Shown here in pieces: positions 24,127 through 33,155 of a stretch of 64,000 nt of DNA (positions are counted from its first letter, which is position 1; every line of letters starts with the position of its first letter). The notes beneath the pieces were generated by a model. The model was not told where the DNA came from and did not search any database. It saw nothing but the letters and a program-made list of their open reading frames with translations. The position numbers and the translations under genes are program-made. This DNA comes from Bacillota bacterium (GTDB lineage: Bacteria > Bacillota > Clostridia > Christensenellales > Aristaeellaceae), in NCBI GenBank assembly GCA_023444095.1, contig JAEZRP010000011.1, positions 7,113-71,112 of the forward strand, read 5' to 3'.

Positions 24127-24765
24127 ATGCTGATCATCGGAATCTGCGGCGCGAGCGGCAGCGGAAAAACGACGCTGGCGGAGGAACTCGCGCGGAGGCT
24201 TGCGGGCAGGTGCGTCTATCTCAAACAGGACGCGTACTATCGCGATCACTCTTATCTGCCGTTCGAGGAACGTTGCCGCGTGAACTACGACGAGCCGGAG
24301 GTGTTCGAGCACGACGTGCTGTATGCAGACCTCGTTGCGCTCAAGCACGGGCGGCCCATCGCGCGCAAGGGTTACGACTACGCCGAGCACAGGCGCGCCG
24401 ATCCTGGCGATTGGATCTACCCCGCGGAGGTGGTCATCCTCGAGGGCATCCACGCCTTCTACGACGAGCGCGTGCGCTCGCTCATGGAGATGCGCATCTT
24501 CATTCAGGTGGATCCCGATATCTGCCTTTTGAGGCGCGTGCGGCGCGACATCAGCGAGCGCGGGCGCGACGTCGAGAGCGTGGCCCGCCAGTACGTCGAA
24601 ACCGTAAAGCCCATGTACGAAAGGCACATCCGCAACTACGCCGCCTATGCAGACATCATCCTCGCCAACGGCGGGAAAAACCCGCGCTTTGTGGACATGC
24701 TGATGCTCTACATTGATTCGCGGCGAGGGCCGCTCGGGGACTCTGTCCCCGAAACCCCCGCTTAA
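24127..24765 (+). CDS. udk: Uridine kinase
   Basis: The 212-residue P-loop kinase has GASGSGKTTLAEEL (Walker A), KQDAYYRDH (catalytic Asp region), NYDEPEVFEHD and VVILEGIHAFYDE. It phosphorylates uridine and cytidine with ATP or GTP for pyrimidine salvage. A one-base gap from the GH95 gene implies cotranscription, although the functions are unrelated. The last 10 residues are a low-complexity tail. A T-rich stretch at 24808-24813 follows a weak hairpin. Confidence 0.9.
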   Translation: MLIIGICGASGSGKTTLAEELARRLAGRCVYLKQDAYYRDHSYLPFEERCRVNYDEPEVFEHDVLYADLVALKHGRPIARKGYDYAEHRRADPGDWIYPAEVVILEGIHAFYDERVRSLMEMRIFIQVDPDICLLRRVRRDISERGRDVESVARQYVETVKPMYERHIRNYAAYADIILANGGKNPRFVDMLMLYIDSRRGPLGDSVPETPA

Positions 24766-24928
24766 GGGCTGATGCCCACCCCATGCGGTCAGTGGGAGAA
24801 TATCTGATTTTTTCGTCGATCATCGGGCTCCAAACCCCGGCGACCGAGCAAGGATAAATGCGGCTCGAGGGTTGTACCCCCGAGCCGCAGACATATCAAT
24901 TCGCTTGAAACACAGAACAATCCCCGTT
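24766..24928. terminator. Two-way terminator region between convergent udk and recN
   Basis: A weak CCCAC/GTGGG hairpin and a TTTTTT run come first. Next is a GGGCTCCAAACCCCGG module (24824-24839), like that at 8932-8945. A strong hairpin closes it: TGCGGCTCG (24859-24867) with CGAGCCGCA (24881-24889) and an inner GGG/CCC. The layout resembles the gap at 8.9-9.0 kb. Confidence 0.6.
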
Positions 24929-26599
24929 CTATTCCAGCCCCAGCAGGTGCCGGGCGTGGCTGATGCTCGTCTCGGAATCCTCGCCGCCGATCAGCCGGGA
25001 AATTTCACGCACGCGGCCCTCCTGGTCGAGCCGCCTGACCATGGAATCCGTGCGCTCGCCTGCGAACGTCTTTTCGACCACGAAGTGCGCGTCCGCGAGC
25101 GCCGCGATCTGCGGAAGATGGGTCACGCAAAGCACCTGATGCGCGCGCGCGATCGCTTTCATTTTCTCTCCCACCACCTGCGCCATGCGGCCCGAAACGC
25201 CGGTGTCGATCTCGTCGAACACCATGGCGTCCACGCCTTCCGCGTCCACGGAGATTGCCTTGAGCGCGAGCATGATGCGCGAGAGCTCGCCGCCGGACGC
25301 GACCGCGGCGAGGGGCTTGAGCGGTTCGCCGGGATTGGCGGAGATGAGGAACTCGACCTCGTCCGCGCCGTTCGCCGTTGCCTTGATCGGCGTGATTTGT
25401 ACCTCAAACCGCGTCTTGGCCATGCCCAGATCCTTGAGCTGTCCGCGCACGTTTTCCGCGAGGGGAACGGCGATGGCTCTGCGCGACAGCGTGAGCGCGC
25501 GGCAGGCATCGTGAAGCTGCAAGGTGATGGCGTCGAGATTTTCCTTCAATCCGCCCGCCGACTCGTCGCGCGCCTTCAGTTCGTCCAGCTTCGCAGCGGC
25601 GCTTTCTCCAAAGTCGATCACCTCGTCGAGCGTGGAACCGTACTTCCGCTCGAGGCGGCGAATGCGGTCGAGCCGATCCGCGACCTTCTCGGCCATCGCG
25701 GGGTCGTAGTCGAGGCTCTCCAGAAGAGACTGGAGCTCGTAGCCCGCGTCCTGCGCGGCGTAAAAGGCCTCCTTGATCTTTAGCGCGAGCGCGTCGATCC
25801 GCTCGTCCACGCGCGCGACCGACTCGAGCGCGCGATGAGCCATGTCGAGCTGCTCCTGCGCGCCGAGCACGCGGGAATCGCCGCCGTAGGTCAGCCGGTA
25901 CGCCTCTTCGACGGAAGCGCGGATTTTCTCCGCGTTTTCGTAAAACCGCGCCCGCTTTTCAAGTTTCTCCTCCTCACCGCGCTTGGGCTTGAGGGCCGAG
26001 ATCTCGGAAAGCTGAAAGGTCAGCATGTCGATCATGCGCGCGCGCTCCGCGGACTCGGACGTCACACGGCGGTACTCGGATGCCGCGCGGGAACGATCCG
26101 CGTGGAGCGCCGATACGGCGCGCAAAAGCGCGCGGTGGTCCTCGCCCCCGAAGGAATCGAGGAACTCCACATGGCGCGCGGGATTGATGAGCGCCTGATG
26201 CTCGTGCTGGCCGTGGATGTCGACGAGCGTCGAAGTGAGCTGGCGGAGCGTTGCGAGGGGCACCACCATGCCTGAGACGCGACAGATGTTCCTGCCGGAA
26301 CGGCTGAGCTCGCGGGACACGGCGACGACGTTCTCGTCAGCCTCCGCGCCGAGCTCCCGGGCGATCCCTGCGGCGCGCGGATTTTGCGAAATATCGAAGA
26401 CCGCCTGAACGCTGCCCTTCTCGCATCCGGTGCGGATGAGGTCGCGCTCCGCGCGGCCGCCGAGGGCCATGCTCAGGCTGTCGACGACGATGGATTTTCC
26501 GGCGCCCGTCTCGCCCGTCAACACGTTAAAGCCCTGATCGAACGAAAGCACAAGCGACTCGATCAGAGCGATGTTTTTGATGGATAGTTCCAGAAGCAT
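24929..26599 (-). CDS. recN: DNA repair protein RecN
   Basis: The 556-residue SMC-like ATPase has Walker A TGETGAGKSIVVDSL near residue 30, long central coiled coils (about 160-370), and a C-terminal signature and Walker B: ASGGELSRIMLALK and AMVFDEIDTGVSG. It tethers DNA ends in recombinational repair. ATG 26599 overlaps the argR stop (TAATG) and has no ribosome site of its own, so it relies on coupling to argR. An open frame reaches further upstream in the argR region but is a shadow. In many relatives spoIVB and spo0A follow; here recN ends the block. Confidence 0.93.
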   Translation of the reverse strand: MLLELSIKNIALIESLVLSFDQGFNVLTGETGAGKSIVVDSLSMALGGRAERDLIRTGCEKGSVQAVFDISQNPRAAGIARELGAEADENVVAVSRELSRSGRNICRVSGMVVPLATLRQLTSTLVDIHGQHEHQALINPARHVEFLDSFGGEDHRALLRAVSALHADRSRAASEYRRVTSESAERARMIDMLTFQLSEISALKPKRGEEEKLEKRARFYENAEKIRASVEEAYRLTYGGDSRVLGAQEQLDMAHRALESVARVDERIDALALKIKEAFYAAQDAGYELQSLLESLDYDPAMAEKVADRLDRIRRLERKYGSTLDEVIDFGESAAAKLDELKARDESAGGLKENLDAITLQLHDACRALTLSRRAIAVPLAENVRGQLKDLGMAKTRFEVQITPIKATANGADEVEFLISANPGEPLKPLAAVASGGELSRIMLALKAISVDAEGVDAMVFDEIDTGVSGRMAQVVGEKMKAIARAHQVLCVTHLPQIAALADAHFVVEKTFAGERTDSMVRRLDQEGRVREISRLIGGEDSETSISHARHLLGLE

Positions 26600-27051
26600 T
26601 ATTTTTTGATGAGCGCGTCGAACCGCTGAAGAATGTTTTCGACGGAGGATTCCGAGCGCGCGATGAGAAGGATGGTGTTGTCGCCGGAGATGGTTCCGAG
26701 GATTTCGGGCCACTTCATGGAATCGATCGCTTCGGCGGCGGCGGGCGCGGATGCGGAGATGGTCTTGATAACGATGAGGTTTCCGGTCGTCTCGATGGAC
26801 ATGACGGATTCGGAAAGAATGCGGATGAAGCGATCGCTCATGCCTTTCTCGGCGCGCTCGACCGTCGCGTATTTATACTTCCCACCCTCGGCGAGCACCT
26901 TCAGAAGCCGTAGCTCCTTGATGTCCCGGGAAACTGTCGCCTGCGTGACCTTCACATTGCGGCGCTTGAGCTCCTCCGCGAGCTCTTCCTGGGTTTCAAT
27001 GTCCTTTGACTCAATGATTTCGAGGATCAGATTATGTCGTACGCTCTTCAT
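26599..27051 (-). CDS. argR: Arginine repressor
   Basis: The 150-residue protein has an N-terminal winged helix (KVTQATVSRDIKELRLLKV) and a C-terminal hexamerisation/arginine-binding domain with GTISGDNTILLIA, whose GDNT loop binds arginine. It controls arginine synthesis and breakdown genes; no such genes lie in the window, and it may control only distant targets. ATG 27051 follows AGGAGG by 8 bases. The stop overlaps the recN start. Confidence 0.93.
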   Translation of the reverse strand: MKSVRHNLILEIIESKDIETQEELAEELKRRNVKVTQATVSRDIKELRLLKVLAEGGKYKYATVERAEKGMSDRFIRILSESVMSIETTGNLIVIKTISASAPAAAEAIDSMKWPEILGTISGDNTILLIARSESSVENILQRFDALIKK

Positions 27052-27093
27052 CAAAAGGCCTCCTATATATCAAGCCGCGCTGGCAATCGTTCC

Positions 27094-27939
27094 CTAATGC
27101 GTCCACTCGGAGAGCTTGTTCCGGAGAAGCTCGAAGTAGTTGCGGTCGCGCATGCGAATGAAGCGTGCGACGCGCCGCGATCTTCTGATTGTAATACCCG
27201 GGGTCTTGGGAGAAAGGTCGAATCGGTAGCGGCCGTCGAAGACCGCACAGGCCTCCGCGGGCTTGTCGAGCACGCGCACGGTAACGGCGACGTCCGCGGA
27301 AGCGATCACGGGACGCGCGTTCATCGTATGCGCGCAGATGGGCGTCAACAGGAAACACTCCATGCCCGGGGTGACGATCGGGCCGCCCGCCGAAAGCGAA
27401 TAGGCGGTCGATCCCGTCGCGCTCGCGACGATCAAGCCGTCGCCTGAAAGTCTGTCGACGAACCGCCCGTCCACCTTCGTCTCGATGGAGAGGATGCCGG
27501 TCGTCACGCTCTTTCTCGAAAAGACGACGTCGTTCATGGAAAACGCGCCGCGCGGACCATCGTCCATCTCCATGAGCATGCGGTCGTCGAAGCGGAAGTC
27601 GCCCGAAAACAGACGGTCCACGTCCTCCTCCAGCTCGTCCGGCTCCAACTCCGTCAGAAATCCCATCCGGCCGAGGTTGATGCCGAGCATGGGAATCTGG
27701 TACGGAACCGCGTAGTCGAGCGCCGAAAGCAGCGTTCCGTCGCCGCCGAGGACAAAGAGAACATCGCACCCCGGATCCCCATCCGCGGGCAGCGATTCGC
27801 AGTGTAAAATTCTCGCCAGCTTCGCGTCCGCACAGACGCCGCAGCCGTGGCGCGCAAGCAGGGATATCAGTTTGATCGCGACCGGGAGGCCGTCGCCCTT
27901 CGTGGGATTCCACAGAACGCCCGCCCGTTGGATGTTCAA
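27094..27939 (-). CDS. nadK: NAD kinase
   Basis: The 281-residue protein makes NADP from NAD. FVLGGDGTLLSALDYA holds the GGDGT ATP-grasp-like motif, LGINLGRMGFLTEL follows, then SMNDVVFSR (the conserved N-D/E) and DGLIVASATGSTAYSLSAGGP. The start is probably TTG 27939, six bases after GAGGTG; a GTG nine bases earlier, inside that site, is less likely. No ATG fits. It sits between tlyA and argR, the standard Firmicute order. Confidence 0.92.
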   Translation of the reverse strand: MNIQRAGVLWNPTKGDGLPVAIKLISLLARHGCGVCADAKLARILHCESLPADGDPGCDVLFVLGGDGTLLSALDYAVPYQIPMLGINLGRMGFLTELEPDELEEDVDRLFSGDFRFDDRMLMEMDDGPRGAFSMNDVVFSRKSVTTGILSIETKVDGRFVDRLSGDGLIVASATGSTAYSLSAGGPIVTPGMECFLLTPICAHTMNARPVIASADVAVTVRVLDKPAEACAVFDGRYRFDLSPKTPGITIRRSRRVARFIRMRDRNYFELLRNKLSEWTH

Positions 27940-27982
27940 CCGAATCACCTCTCTTTTATATTTATACCATATTGTGCGGAAC

Positions 27983-28816
27983 TTACAAGCCCAAATTCGC
28001 GGATTTAAAGAATTTGTCACAAGCGGCGTGAATTATGGCATCAATTGTCGATTCATCCACTTTATTGGACGGATCGGGCTTCCCTGCCATCAGGAGCAGG
28101 AATTCGACGTTGCCTTCGGGGCCGGTAATCGGAGAATAATCGAGGCCCGTCGCGGTCCAGCCCGTTTCCGGGAGCCACGATACGATGTCCGAAACCACCA
28201 TTTTATGCACGGCGGGATCGCGGACCACGCCGCGCGCGCCGACCAGTTCCTTCGGGGCTTCGAACTGCGGTTTGATGAGCGCGACGAAGCGCGCGCCCTC
28301 CCCCATGAGCGGTAAAACCGCCGGCAGAACCGCCTTGAGGGAAATAAAAGACACGTCAGTCGCGCCGAACGTCGGCGGCTGGGGAACCTCTTCCCGCGAA
28401 AGGAATCGTGCGTTCACGCGCTCGAGGGAGATCACGCGGGGATCGGACCTGAGCCTGTAGTCGAGGAGGTTGTAACCCACGTCCACGGCGTATACGAGTC
28501 GTGCCCCCGCGCGGAGCATCACATCGGTAAATCCGCCGGTCGATGCGCCGACGTCGATACAGACTCGATCCGAAATGTCGGTTCGAAAGACCTCGAGCGC
28601 GCGCTTTAACTTGTGCGCGCCCCGGCTCACATAGGAATCCAGGTCCCCCTTTACGCGCAAAGGCACGTCCGGCGACAGAAGCTGCGCGCCGCTTTCAATC
28701 CTTTGATCGCCCGAAAGCGCGCGCCCCTCCAATATGAGCGCGCGCGCGAGTTCAATGGACCCGAGATTCAGTTTTTCCAGGAGCAGTTCGTCCGCCCTTC
28801 GCCTCTTCGGCGCCAT
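27983..28816 (-). CDS. tlyA: TlyA-family rRNA 2'-O-methyltransferase/hemolysin-like protein
   Basis: The 277-residue protein has an N-terminal S4 RNA-binding domain (RRRADELLLEKLNLGSIELARALILEG) and a C-terminal FtsJ-like methyltransferase domain: CIDVGASTGGFTDVML (SAM site), VYAVDVGYN, and ATDVSFISLKAVLP, with Lys and Asp of the K-D-K-E set. In Mycobacterium TlyA methylates 16S and 23S rRNA. ATG 28816 follows AGGAAG; an open frame extends further upstream (to 28909) without ribosome site. The 150 bases before it hold short palindromes but no gene. Confidence 0.9.
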   Translation of the reverse strand: MAPKRRRADELLLEKLNLGSIELARALILEGRALSGDQRIESGAQLLSPDVPLRVKGDLDSYVSRGAHKLKRALEVFRTDISDRVCIDVGASTGGFTDVMLRAGARLVYAVDVGYNLLDYRLRSDPRVISLERVNARFLSREEVPQPPTFGATDVSFISLKAVLPAVLPLMGEGARFVALIKPQFEAPKELVGARGVVRDPAVHKMVVSDIVSWLPETGWTATGLDYSPITGPEGNVEFLLLMAGKPDPSNKVDESTIDAIIHAACDKFFKSANLGL

Positions 28817-28967
28817 CGGCTTCTTCCTTTCGCGCACTCTTTCAAACATATGTCCGGTCGACCGGAGTTCCGGTCCCGGCGATTCGACAGACAGATGATC
28901 CCTTCCCAAAAGCGATGTGAGATTTTCAAGGCGTCCCTTGCGAAGCGGCTCGGAGCACGCCCCGCCG

Positions 28968-30824
28968 TCACATCCCCAGCCTTTTCAGCACTGCCTCCGC
29001 GATGCCCTCGGCATCGAGGCCGCATTCCTTGAGCTGCTCGGAGACCTTCGCGTGCCGGACGTAGTTGTCGGGAACGCCGAGGAGCAGCGTGTCGACCCTG
29101 ACGCCCGTTCGCGCGAGCGCGGCGAGCACCGCCTCTCCGAAACCGCCCATGAGCGTATTCTCCTCGATCGTAACAAGAAGCTTCGTCGAGCGCGCGGCGG
29201 CCACGATCGTTTCCTCATCCAGGGGTTTCACGAACATCGCGTCGATCACGCCGGCGGAGACCCCGTGCGACTCGAGCACCACGGCAGCGGCGAGCGCCAT
29301 CCCGACCATGCGCCCGACGGCGACGATCTGAATCTCGCCCTCGAGGAGGCGCTCCGCCCTGCCGGGCACGATCGCCGCGTCGCGCGCCATCGCCTTCCCG
29401 AGATCCGCCGCGTCCTTGGGATAACGGATCGCGAGCGGTCCCGCGAACGCGCCGCTCCAGTTGATCATCCGCCGGAGCGCGCGGACGTCGCGCGGCGCTG
29501 CGACGGTCATGTTCGGAAGCGAGCGCAGATAGCTTAGGTCAAAGACGCCGTTGTGCGTCGCGCCGTCCGCGCCGACGAGTCCCGCGCGGTCGACAAGCAG
29601 CGTCACCGGCAGCGCGTTCAGGCACACGTCGTTTGAAATCTGGTCGTAGGCGCGCTGGAGGAAGGTCGAGTAAATCGCCACATAGGGCTTCATGCCGGAG
29701 GCAGCGAGCCCGGCAGCCATGGTCACGGCGTGCTCCTCCGCAATGCCCACGTCGAAGCAGCGTTTCGGGTGGCGCGCGCAGAACGCGGAGAGGCCCGTGC
29801 CCGTGGGCATGGCGGCAGTCACGGCGCAGAGATCGGCGCGGCGCTCGGCCATGTCCGCAAGCGTCTCCGCCGCGATCAGGCCGCAACTCGCTTCCTCCTC
29901 GGATTTGAACCGCCCGGTCGCGATGTCGAACGGGAACGCGCCGTGGTACTTATCCGGCGATTCCTCGGCGGGCGGATAACCCTTGCCCTTTTTCGTGACC
30001 ACGTGGATGACGACGGGGCTCGTGAGCGCCTTCGCGCTCCTGAGAATGTGAACGAGCTGATGGATGTTGTGCCCGTCCACGGGACCGACGTACTTGAAGC
30101 CCATCGAGTCAAAGAGATTGTCGCCGAGAACCAGCGCCTTCACCATGTCGCGCATCCGCTCCATCATCCGGGTGAGCGGACGGCCGATCAGGGGAATCTT
30201 CGAAAGAAAGCTCCGGGTGCCGGACTTCAGGGTCCGATAGAAGAACGACTGGCGGATGTTCGTCAGGTGCATCGAAACCGCGCCCACGTTCTTTGAAATA
30301 GACATCTCGTTGTGGTTCAGGATCACGATGAGCGGCGTGGGGCACTGGCCCGCGTCGTTGAGCGCCTCGTAGCTCATGCCGCCCGTGAGCGAACCGTCGC
30401 CGATCACCGCGACCACGGCGTTCTTTCCGCCTTTGAGGTCGCGCGCACGGCAGAGCCCGAGCGCGGCGGAGATGGACGTGGATGCGTGCCCCGCCGTAAA
30501 CGCGTCGTTCGGGTCCTCATTGGGCGTCGGGAAGCCGGAGATTCCGTCCTTGGAGCGCAGCGTATGAAAGCGCGCCTGCCGTCCCGTGAGCAGCTTGTGC
30601 GCGTACGCCTGATGCCCCACATCGAAGATCAGCTTGTCTTCGGGATAATCAAAGACATAATCGAGCGCCAGGGTCAGTTCGACCATTCCAAGGTTGCTCG
30701 ACAGGTGGCCGCCGCGCTGCGCAACGGTGTGGATGATCTCGAACCGGAGTTCTTTTGCGAGCTCGTTCAGCTCTTTGAGAGTGCGTTTTTTAAGGTCCCC
30801 GGGACTCTTGATCTCGTTCAGCAT
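28968..30824 (-). CDS. dxs: 1-deoxy-D-xylulose-5-phosphate synthase
   Basis: The 618-residue thiamine-diphosphate enzyme starts the MEP isoprenoid path from pyruvate and glyceraldehyde 3-phosphate. Visible are HTVAQRGGHLSSNLGMVELT, the TPP motif VIGDGSLTGGMSYEALND, DGHN, and the transketolase centre VGIAEEHAVTMAAGLAASG (catalytic Glu). It starts 14 bases after ispA, so the MEP entry enzyme and prenyl synthase are cotranscribed. Confidence 0.95.
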   Translation of the reverse strand: MLNEIKSPGDLKKRTLKELNELAKELRFEIIHTVAQRGGHLSSNLGMVELTLALDYVFDYPEDKLIFDVGHQAYAHKLLTGRQARFHTLRSKDGISGFPTPNEDPNDAFTAGHASTSISAALGLCRARDLKGGKNAVVAVIGDGSLTGGMSYEALNDAGQCPTPLIVILNHNEMSISKNVGAVSMHLTNIRQSFFYRTLKSGTRSFLSKIPLIGRPLTRMMERMRDMVKALVLGDNLFDSMGFKYVGPVDGHNIHQLVHILRSAKALTSPVVIHVVTKKGKGYPPAEESPDKYHGAFPFDIATGRFKSEEEASCGLIAAETLADMAERRADLCAVTAAMPTGTGLSAFCARHPKRCFDVGIAEEHAVTMAAGLAASGMKPYVAIYSTFLQRAYDQISNDVCLNALPVTLLVDRAGLVGADGATHNGVFDLSYLRSLPNMTVAAPRDVRALRRMINWSGAFAGPLAIRYPKDAADLGKAMARDAAIVPGRAERLLEGEIQIVAVGRMVGMALAAAVVLESHGVSAGVIDAMFVKPLDEETIVAAARSTKLLVTIEENTLMGGFGEAVLAALARTGVRVDTLLLGVPDNYVRHAKVSEQLKECGLDAEGIAEAVLKRLGM

Positions 30825-30837
30825 TCGTTTCGCTCCG

Positions 30838-31743
30838 TCACATCATGCGGCCGACCATTTCGCGCGTCAGTTCCGCGAAAAACGCCGCCTTGTCTCCGAA
30901 ACATCCGATGGCCAACGCGGCTTCGTCTCGCAGCCGGTCGACGCGTGCGCGCGTGCCCTCGACGCCGTAGAGCTTGACCGAGGTCAGCTTGTCCGCCGCC
31001 TCGTCCTTGCCGACGGACTTTCCGATCTCCTTCGCGTCTCCCACGACGTCCAGAAGGTCGTCCGTCGCCTGAAAGAGCGCGCCGAACGCCGCGCCAAACC
31101 GGGTCAGCGCGTCGAGCTCCGCCGCGCCTGCGCCTGAAATCAGGGCAGCCGCGCGCAGGGGGTGAATAAACATGCGCGCGGTCTTGTTTTTGTGGATGTA
31201 GAGGAGCGCGTCCTCCCCCGCCCCGCCGGAGTGCTCGAAATGGAGGTCCATCGACTGGCCGCCGACCATGCCGCGCGCGCCCGCGCCCTCTGCAATTTCC
31301 CGCGCGGCGGACAGAAGCGCCCGGTGATCTCCCTGCGCACGTTCGGCCGCCGAGAGCATGACCTCGAAGGCCATGTTCAGTAACCCGTCGCCCGCGAGAA
31401 TCGCCTGACCGACGCCAAAGACCACGTGATTCGTCGCACGTCCCCGCCGGAGCGAGTCGTCATCCATGCCGGGAAGGTCGTCGTGGATGAGCGAGTAGGT
31501 GTGGATCATTTCGACCGCGCACCCGTAATCGAGCGCGGTCTCCATGTCGCCGCCCAGCATCTCGGTCGCCGCAAGAAGCATCGCGGGCCGGAGCCGCTTT
31601 CCCCCGGCCATGAGGCTGTAGCGCATGGCGTTATTGACGAGCCACGGCCTTCCGCCGTCCTCGAATGCGCCGTCTTTTTCCTCGGGCAGAAGCGCCTCGA
31701 GCCGCGCGTTGACGCGGGCCGCAAATTCGTTCAGCTTATTCAT
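30838..31743 (-). CDS. ispA: Polyprenyl synthetase (farnesyl diphosphate synthase type)
   Basis: The 301-residue protein has the two aspartate-rich motifs of trans-prenyltransferases, DDLPGMDDD and DDLLDVVGD, and GGKRLRPAML before the first. It chains isopentenyl units onto allylic diphosphates. A short-chain product (C15) is expected from length and context; chain length is not proved by sequence. It overlaps xseB by 8 bases. Confidence 0.92.
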   Translation of the reverse strand: MNKLNEFAARVNARLEALLPEEKDGAFEDGGRPWLVNNAMRYSLMAGGKRLRPAMLLAATEMLGGDMETALDYGCAVEMIHTYSLIHDDLPGMDDDSLRRGRATNHVVFGVGQAILAGDGLLNMAFEVMLSAAERAQGDHRALLSAAREIAEGAGARGMVGGQSMDLHFEHSGGAGEDALLYIHKNKTARMFIHPLRAAALISGAGAAELDALTRFGAAFGALFQATDDLLDVVGDAKEIGKSVGKDEAADKLTSVKLYGVEGTRARVDRLRDEAALAIGCFGDKAAFFAELTREMVGRMM

Positions 31744-31951
31744 CGGCGTCCAGTTCCGCCTCTCCCCGCGCGGTCAGTTCGCGGATGCGCGCGTCGCCAC
31801 GCTCGAGGATCCCATTCAGCTGTTCGGAGAGCTTCACGCCTCGTTCGAACGCCTTGAAGGATTCCTCCAGCGGCAGATCGCCTTTTTCGAGCGACTTCAC
31901 GATCGCCTCAAGCTCCGCCATGCCCGCCTCAAATGTGAATTTGGTTGCCAT
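31736..31951 (-). CDS. xseB: Exodeoxyribonuclease VII small subunit
   Basis: The 71-residue helical protein shows the XseB pattern FEAGMAELEAIVKSLEKGDLPLEESFKAFERGVKL. Several copies wrap around each XseA subunit. It overlaps xseA by 23 bases and ispA by 8. Confidence 0.93.
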   Translation of the reverse strand: MATKFTFEAGMAELEAIVKSLEKGDLPLEESFKAFERGVKLSEQLNGILERGDARIRELTARGEAELDADE

Positions 31952-33155
31952 CTTCCCTCTCCTCCGCGATGCGCGCGGTCTTCGAACCGTCGGCCATCAC
32001 GATCGCGACCTCATCGCCGGGCACAAGCTGTTCAGCCCGCGCGACGTACTTCTTTCCCTTTCGAATCGCCGCGTAGCCGCGCTCGAGCACGTGCCTTGGG
32101 CTCACTGCGTAGAGCGTGCGCGAAAGCTCCGCGAGCTTTGCGCCCTGAAGCCGCGCCGTCCCCGCTGTCGCGCCCGTCAGCCGCTCCGTCAGGGCAGCGA
32201 GGCGATCCGCTCGCGGCGCGATCATCGCACCTGCGGGGCGAGTCAGCGCCCGTGCGGACGCGAGTCGCTCGAACCGCGACCGCCGGAGCGCCTGTCCGTT
32301 TTGGAGCGCGCGCACGAGCCGATCGGTCAGTTCGCGCGCGGAGGCAATCAGCTCCGCCCGCACGGGAACCGCGAGTTCCGCCGCCATCGAAGGCGTCGCG
32401 GCGCGCACGTCCGCAACGAAGTCCGCGATGGTGAAGTCCGTCTCGTGGCCCACGCAGGAAATCACCGGAATCGCCGAGGCGGCGATGGCGCGCGCGACTT
32501 TTTCCTCGTTGAAGGGCCAGAGGTCCTCCATCGAGCCGCCGCCGCGCCCGACGAGCAGCACCTCCGCCTCGCCGTGCTCGTTGAGCCGCCGAATCGCCTG
32601 GACGATCTCGTCCGCCGCCAGGCTCCCCTGCACCGCGCAGGGCGCGACGACGATCCCGACGCCGGGATTCCGCCTGCGGGCGACCCGGATCATGTCGCGG
32701 ATCGCCGCGCCCGTCTTCGAGGTGGCGATCCCGATCGCCCGCGGGTTGAACGGGATCTCGCGCTTTCTGGCCGGGTCGAAGAGGCCCTCCGCCGCGAGCT
32801 TTCTCTTGAGCGCCTCAAACCGCAGAAACAAATCGCCCGCGCCCTCCCGGCGCATGGACTCGACATAGAGCTGATAGCTCCCGTCGCGCACAAAAAGGGA
32901 CGCGCTCGCGCGCACCGTGACGCGCATGCCGTCCTCGGGCAGAAAGTCCAGCGCATACGATTGCTGGCGGAACATCACGCACGAGACGCGCGCGCTCGCG
33001 TCCTTGAGCGAGAAGTAGCGGTGTCCGCTCACATGCTGCCGGTAGCCGGAAATCTCTCCTGTCACGTCGACGGCGCGCAGAAACGCGTCGCCCGCGAGCT
33101 TCACGCGGACGTACTCGTTGAGCTCCGAAACGGAGATGGAATTTCGCCCTTCCAT
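31929..33155 (-). CDS. xseA: Exodeoxyribonuclease VII large subunit
   Basis: The 408-residue protein has an N-terminal OB-fold (SVSELNEYVRVKLAGD, VTGEISGYRQHVSGHRYFSLKD), the catalytic domain with IGIATSKTGAAIRDM, GRGGGSMEDLWPFNEE and CVGHETDFTIADFVAD, a coiled coil and a C-terminal region with SPRHVLERGYA. It cuts single-stranded DNA to short oligonucleotides with XseB. ATG 33155 overlaps the folD stop as TGATG. The open frame that runs on upstream is the folD shadow. Confidence 0.95.
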   Translation of the reverse strand: MEGRNSISVSELNEYVRVKLAGDAFLRAVDVTGEISGYRQHVSGHRYFSLKDASARVSCVMFRQQSYALDFLPEDGMRVTVRASASLFVRDGSYQLYVESMRREGAGDLFLRFEALKRKLAAEGLFDPARKREIPFNPRAIGIATSKTGAAIRDMIRVARRRNPGVGIVVAPCAVQGSLAADEIVQAIRRLNEHGEAEVLLVGRGGGSMEDLWPFNEEKVARAIAASAIPVISCVGHETDFTIADFVADVRAATPSMAAELAVPVRAELIASARELTDRLVRALQNGQALRRSRFERLASARALTRPAGAMIAPRADRLAALTERLTGATAGTARLQGAKLAELSRTLYAVSPRHVLERGYAAIRKGKKYVARAEQLVPGDEVAIVMADGSKTARIAEEREDGNQIHI

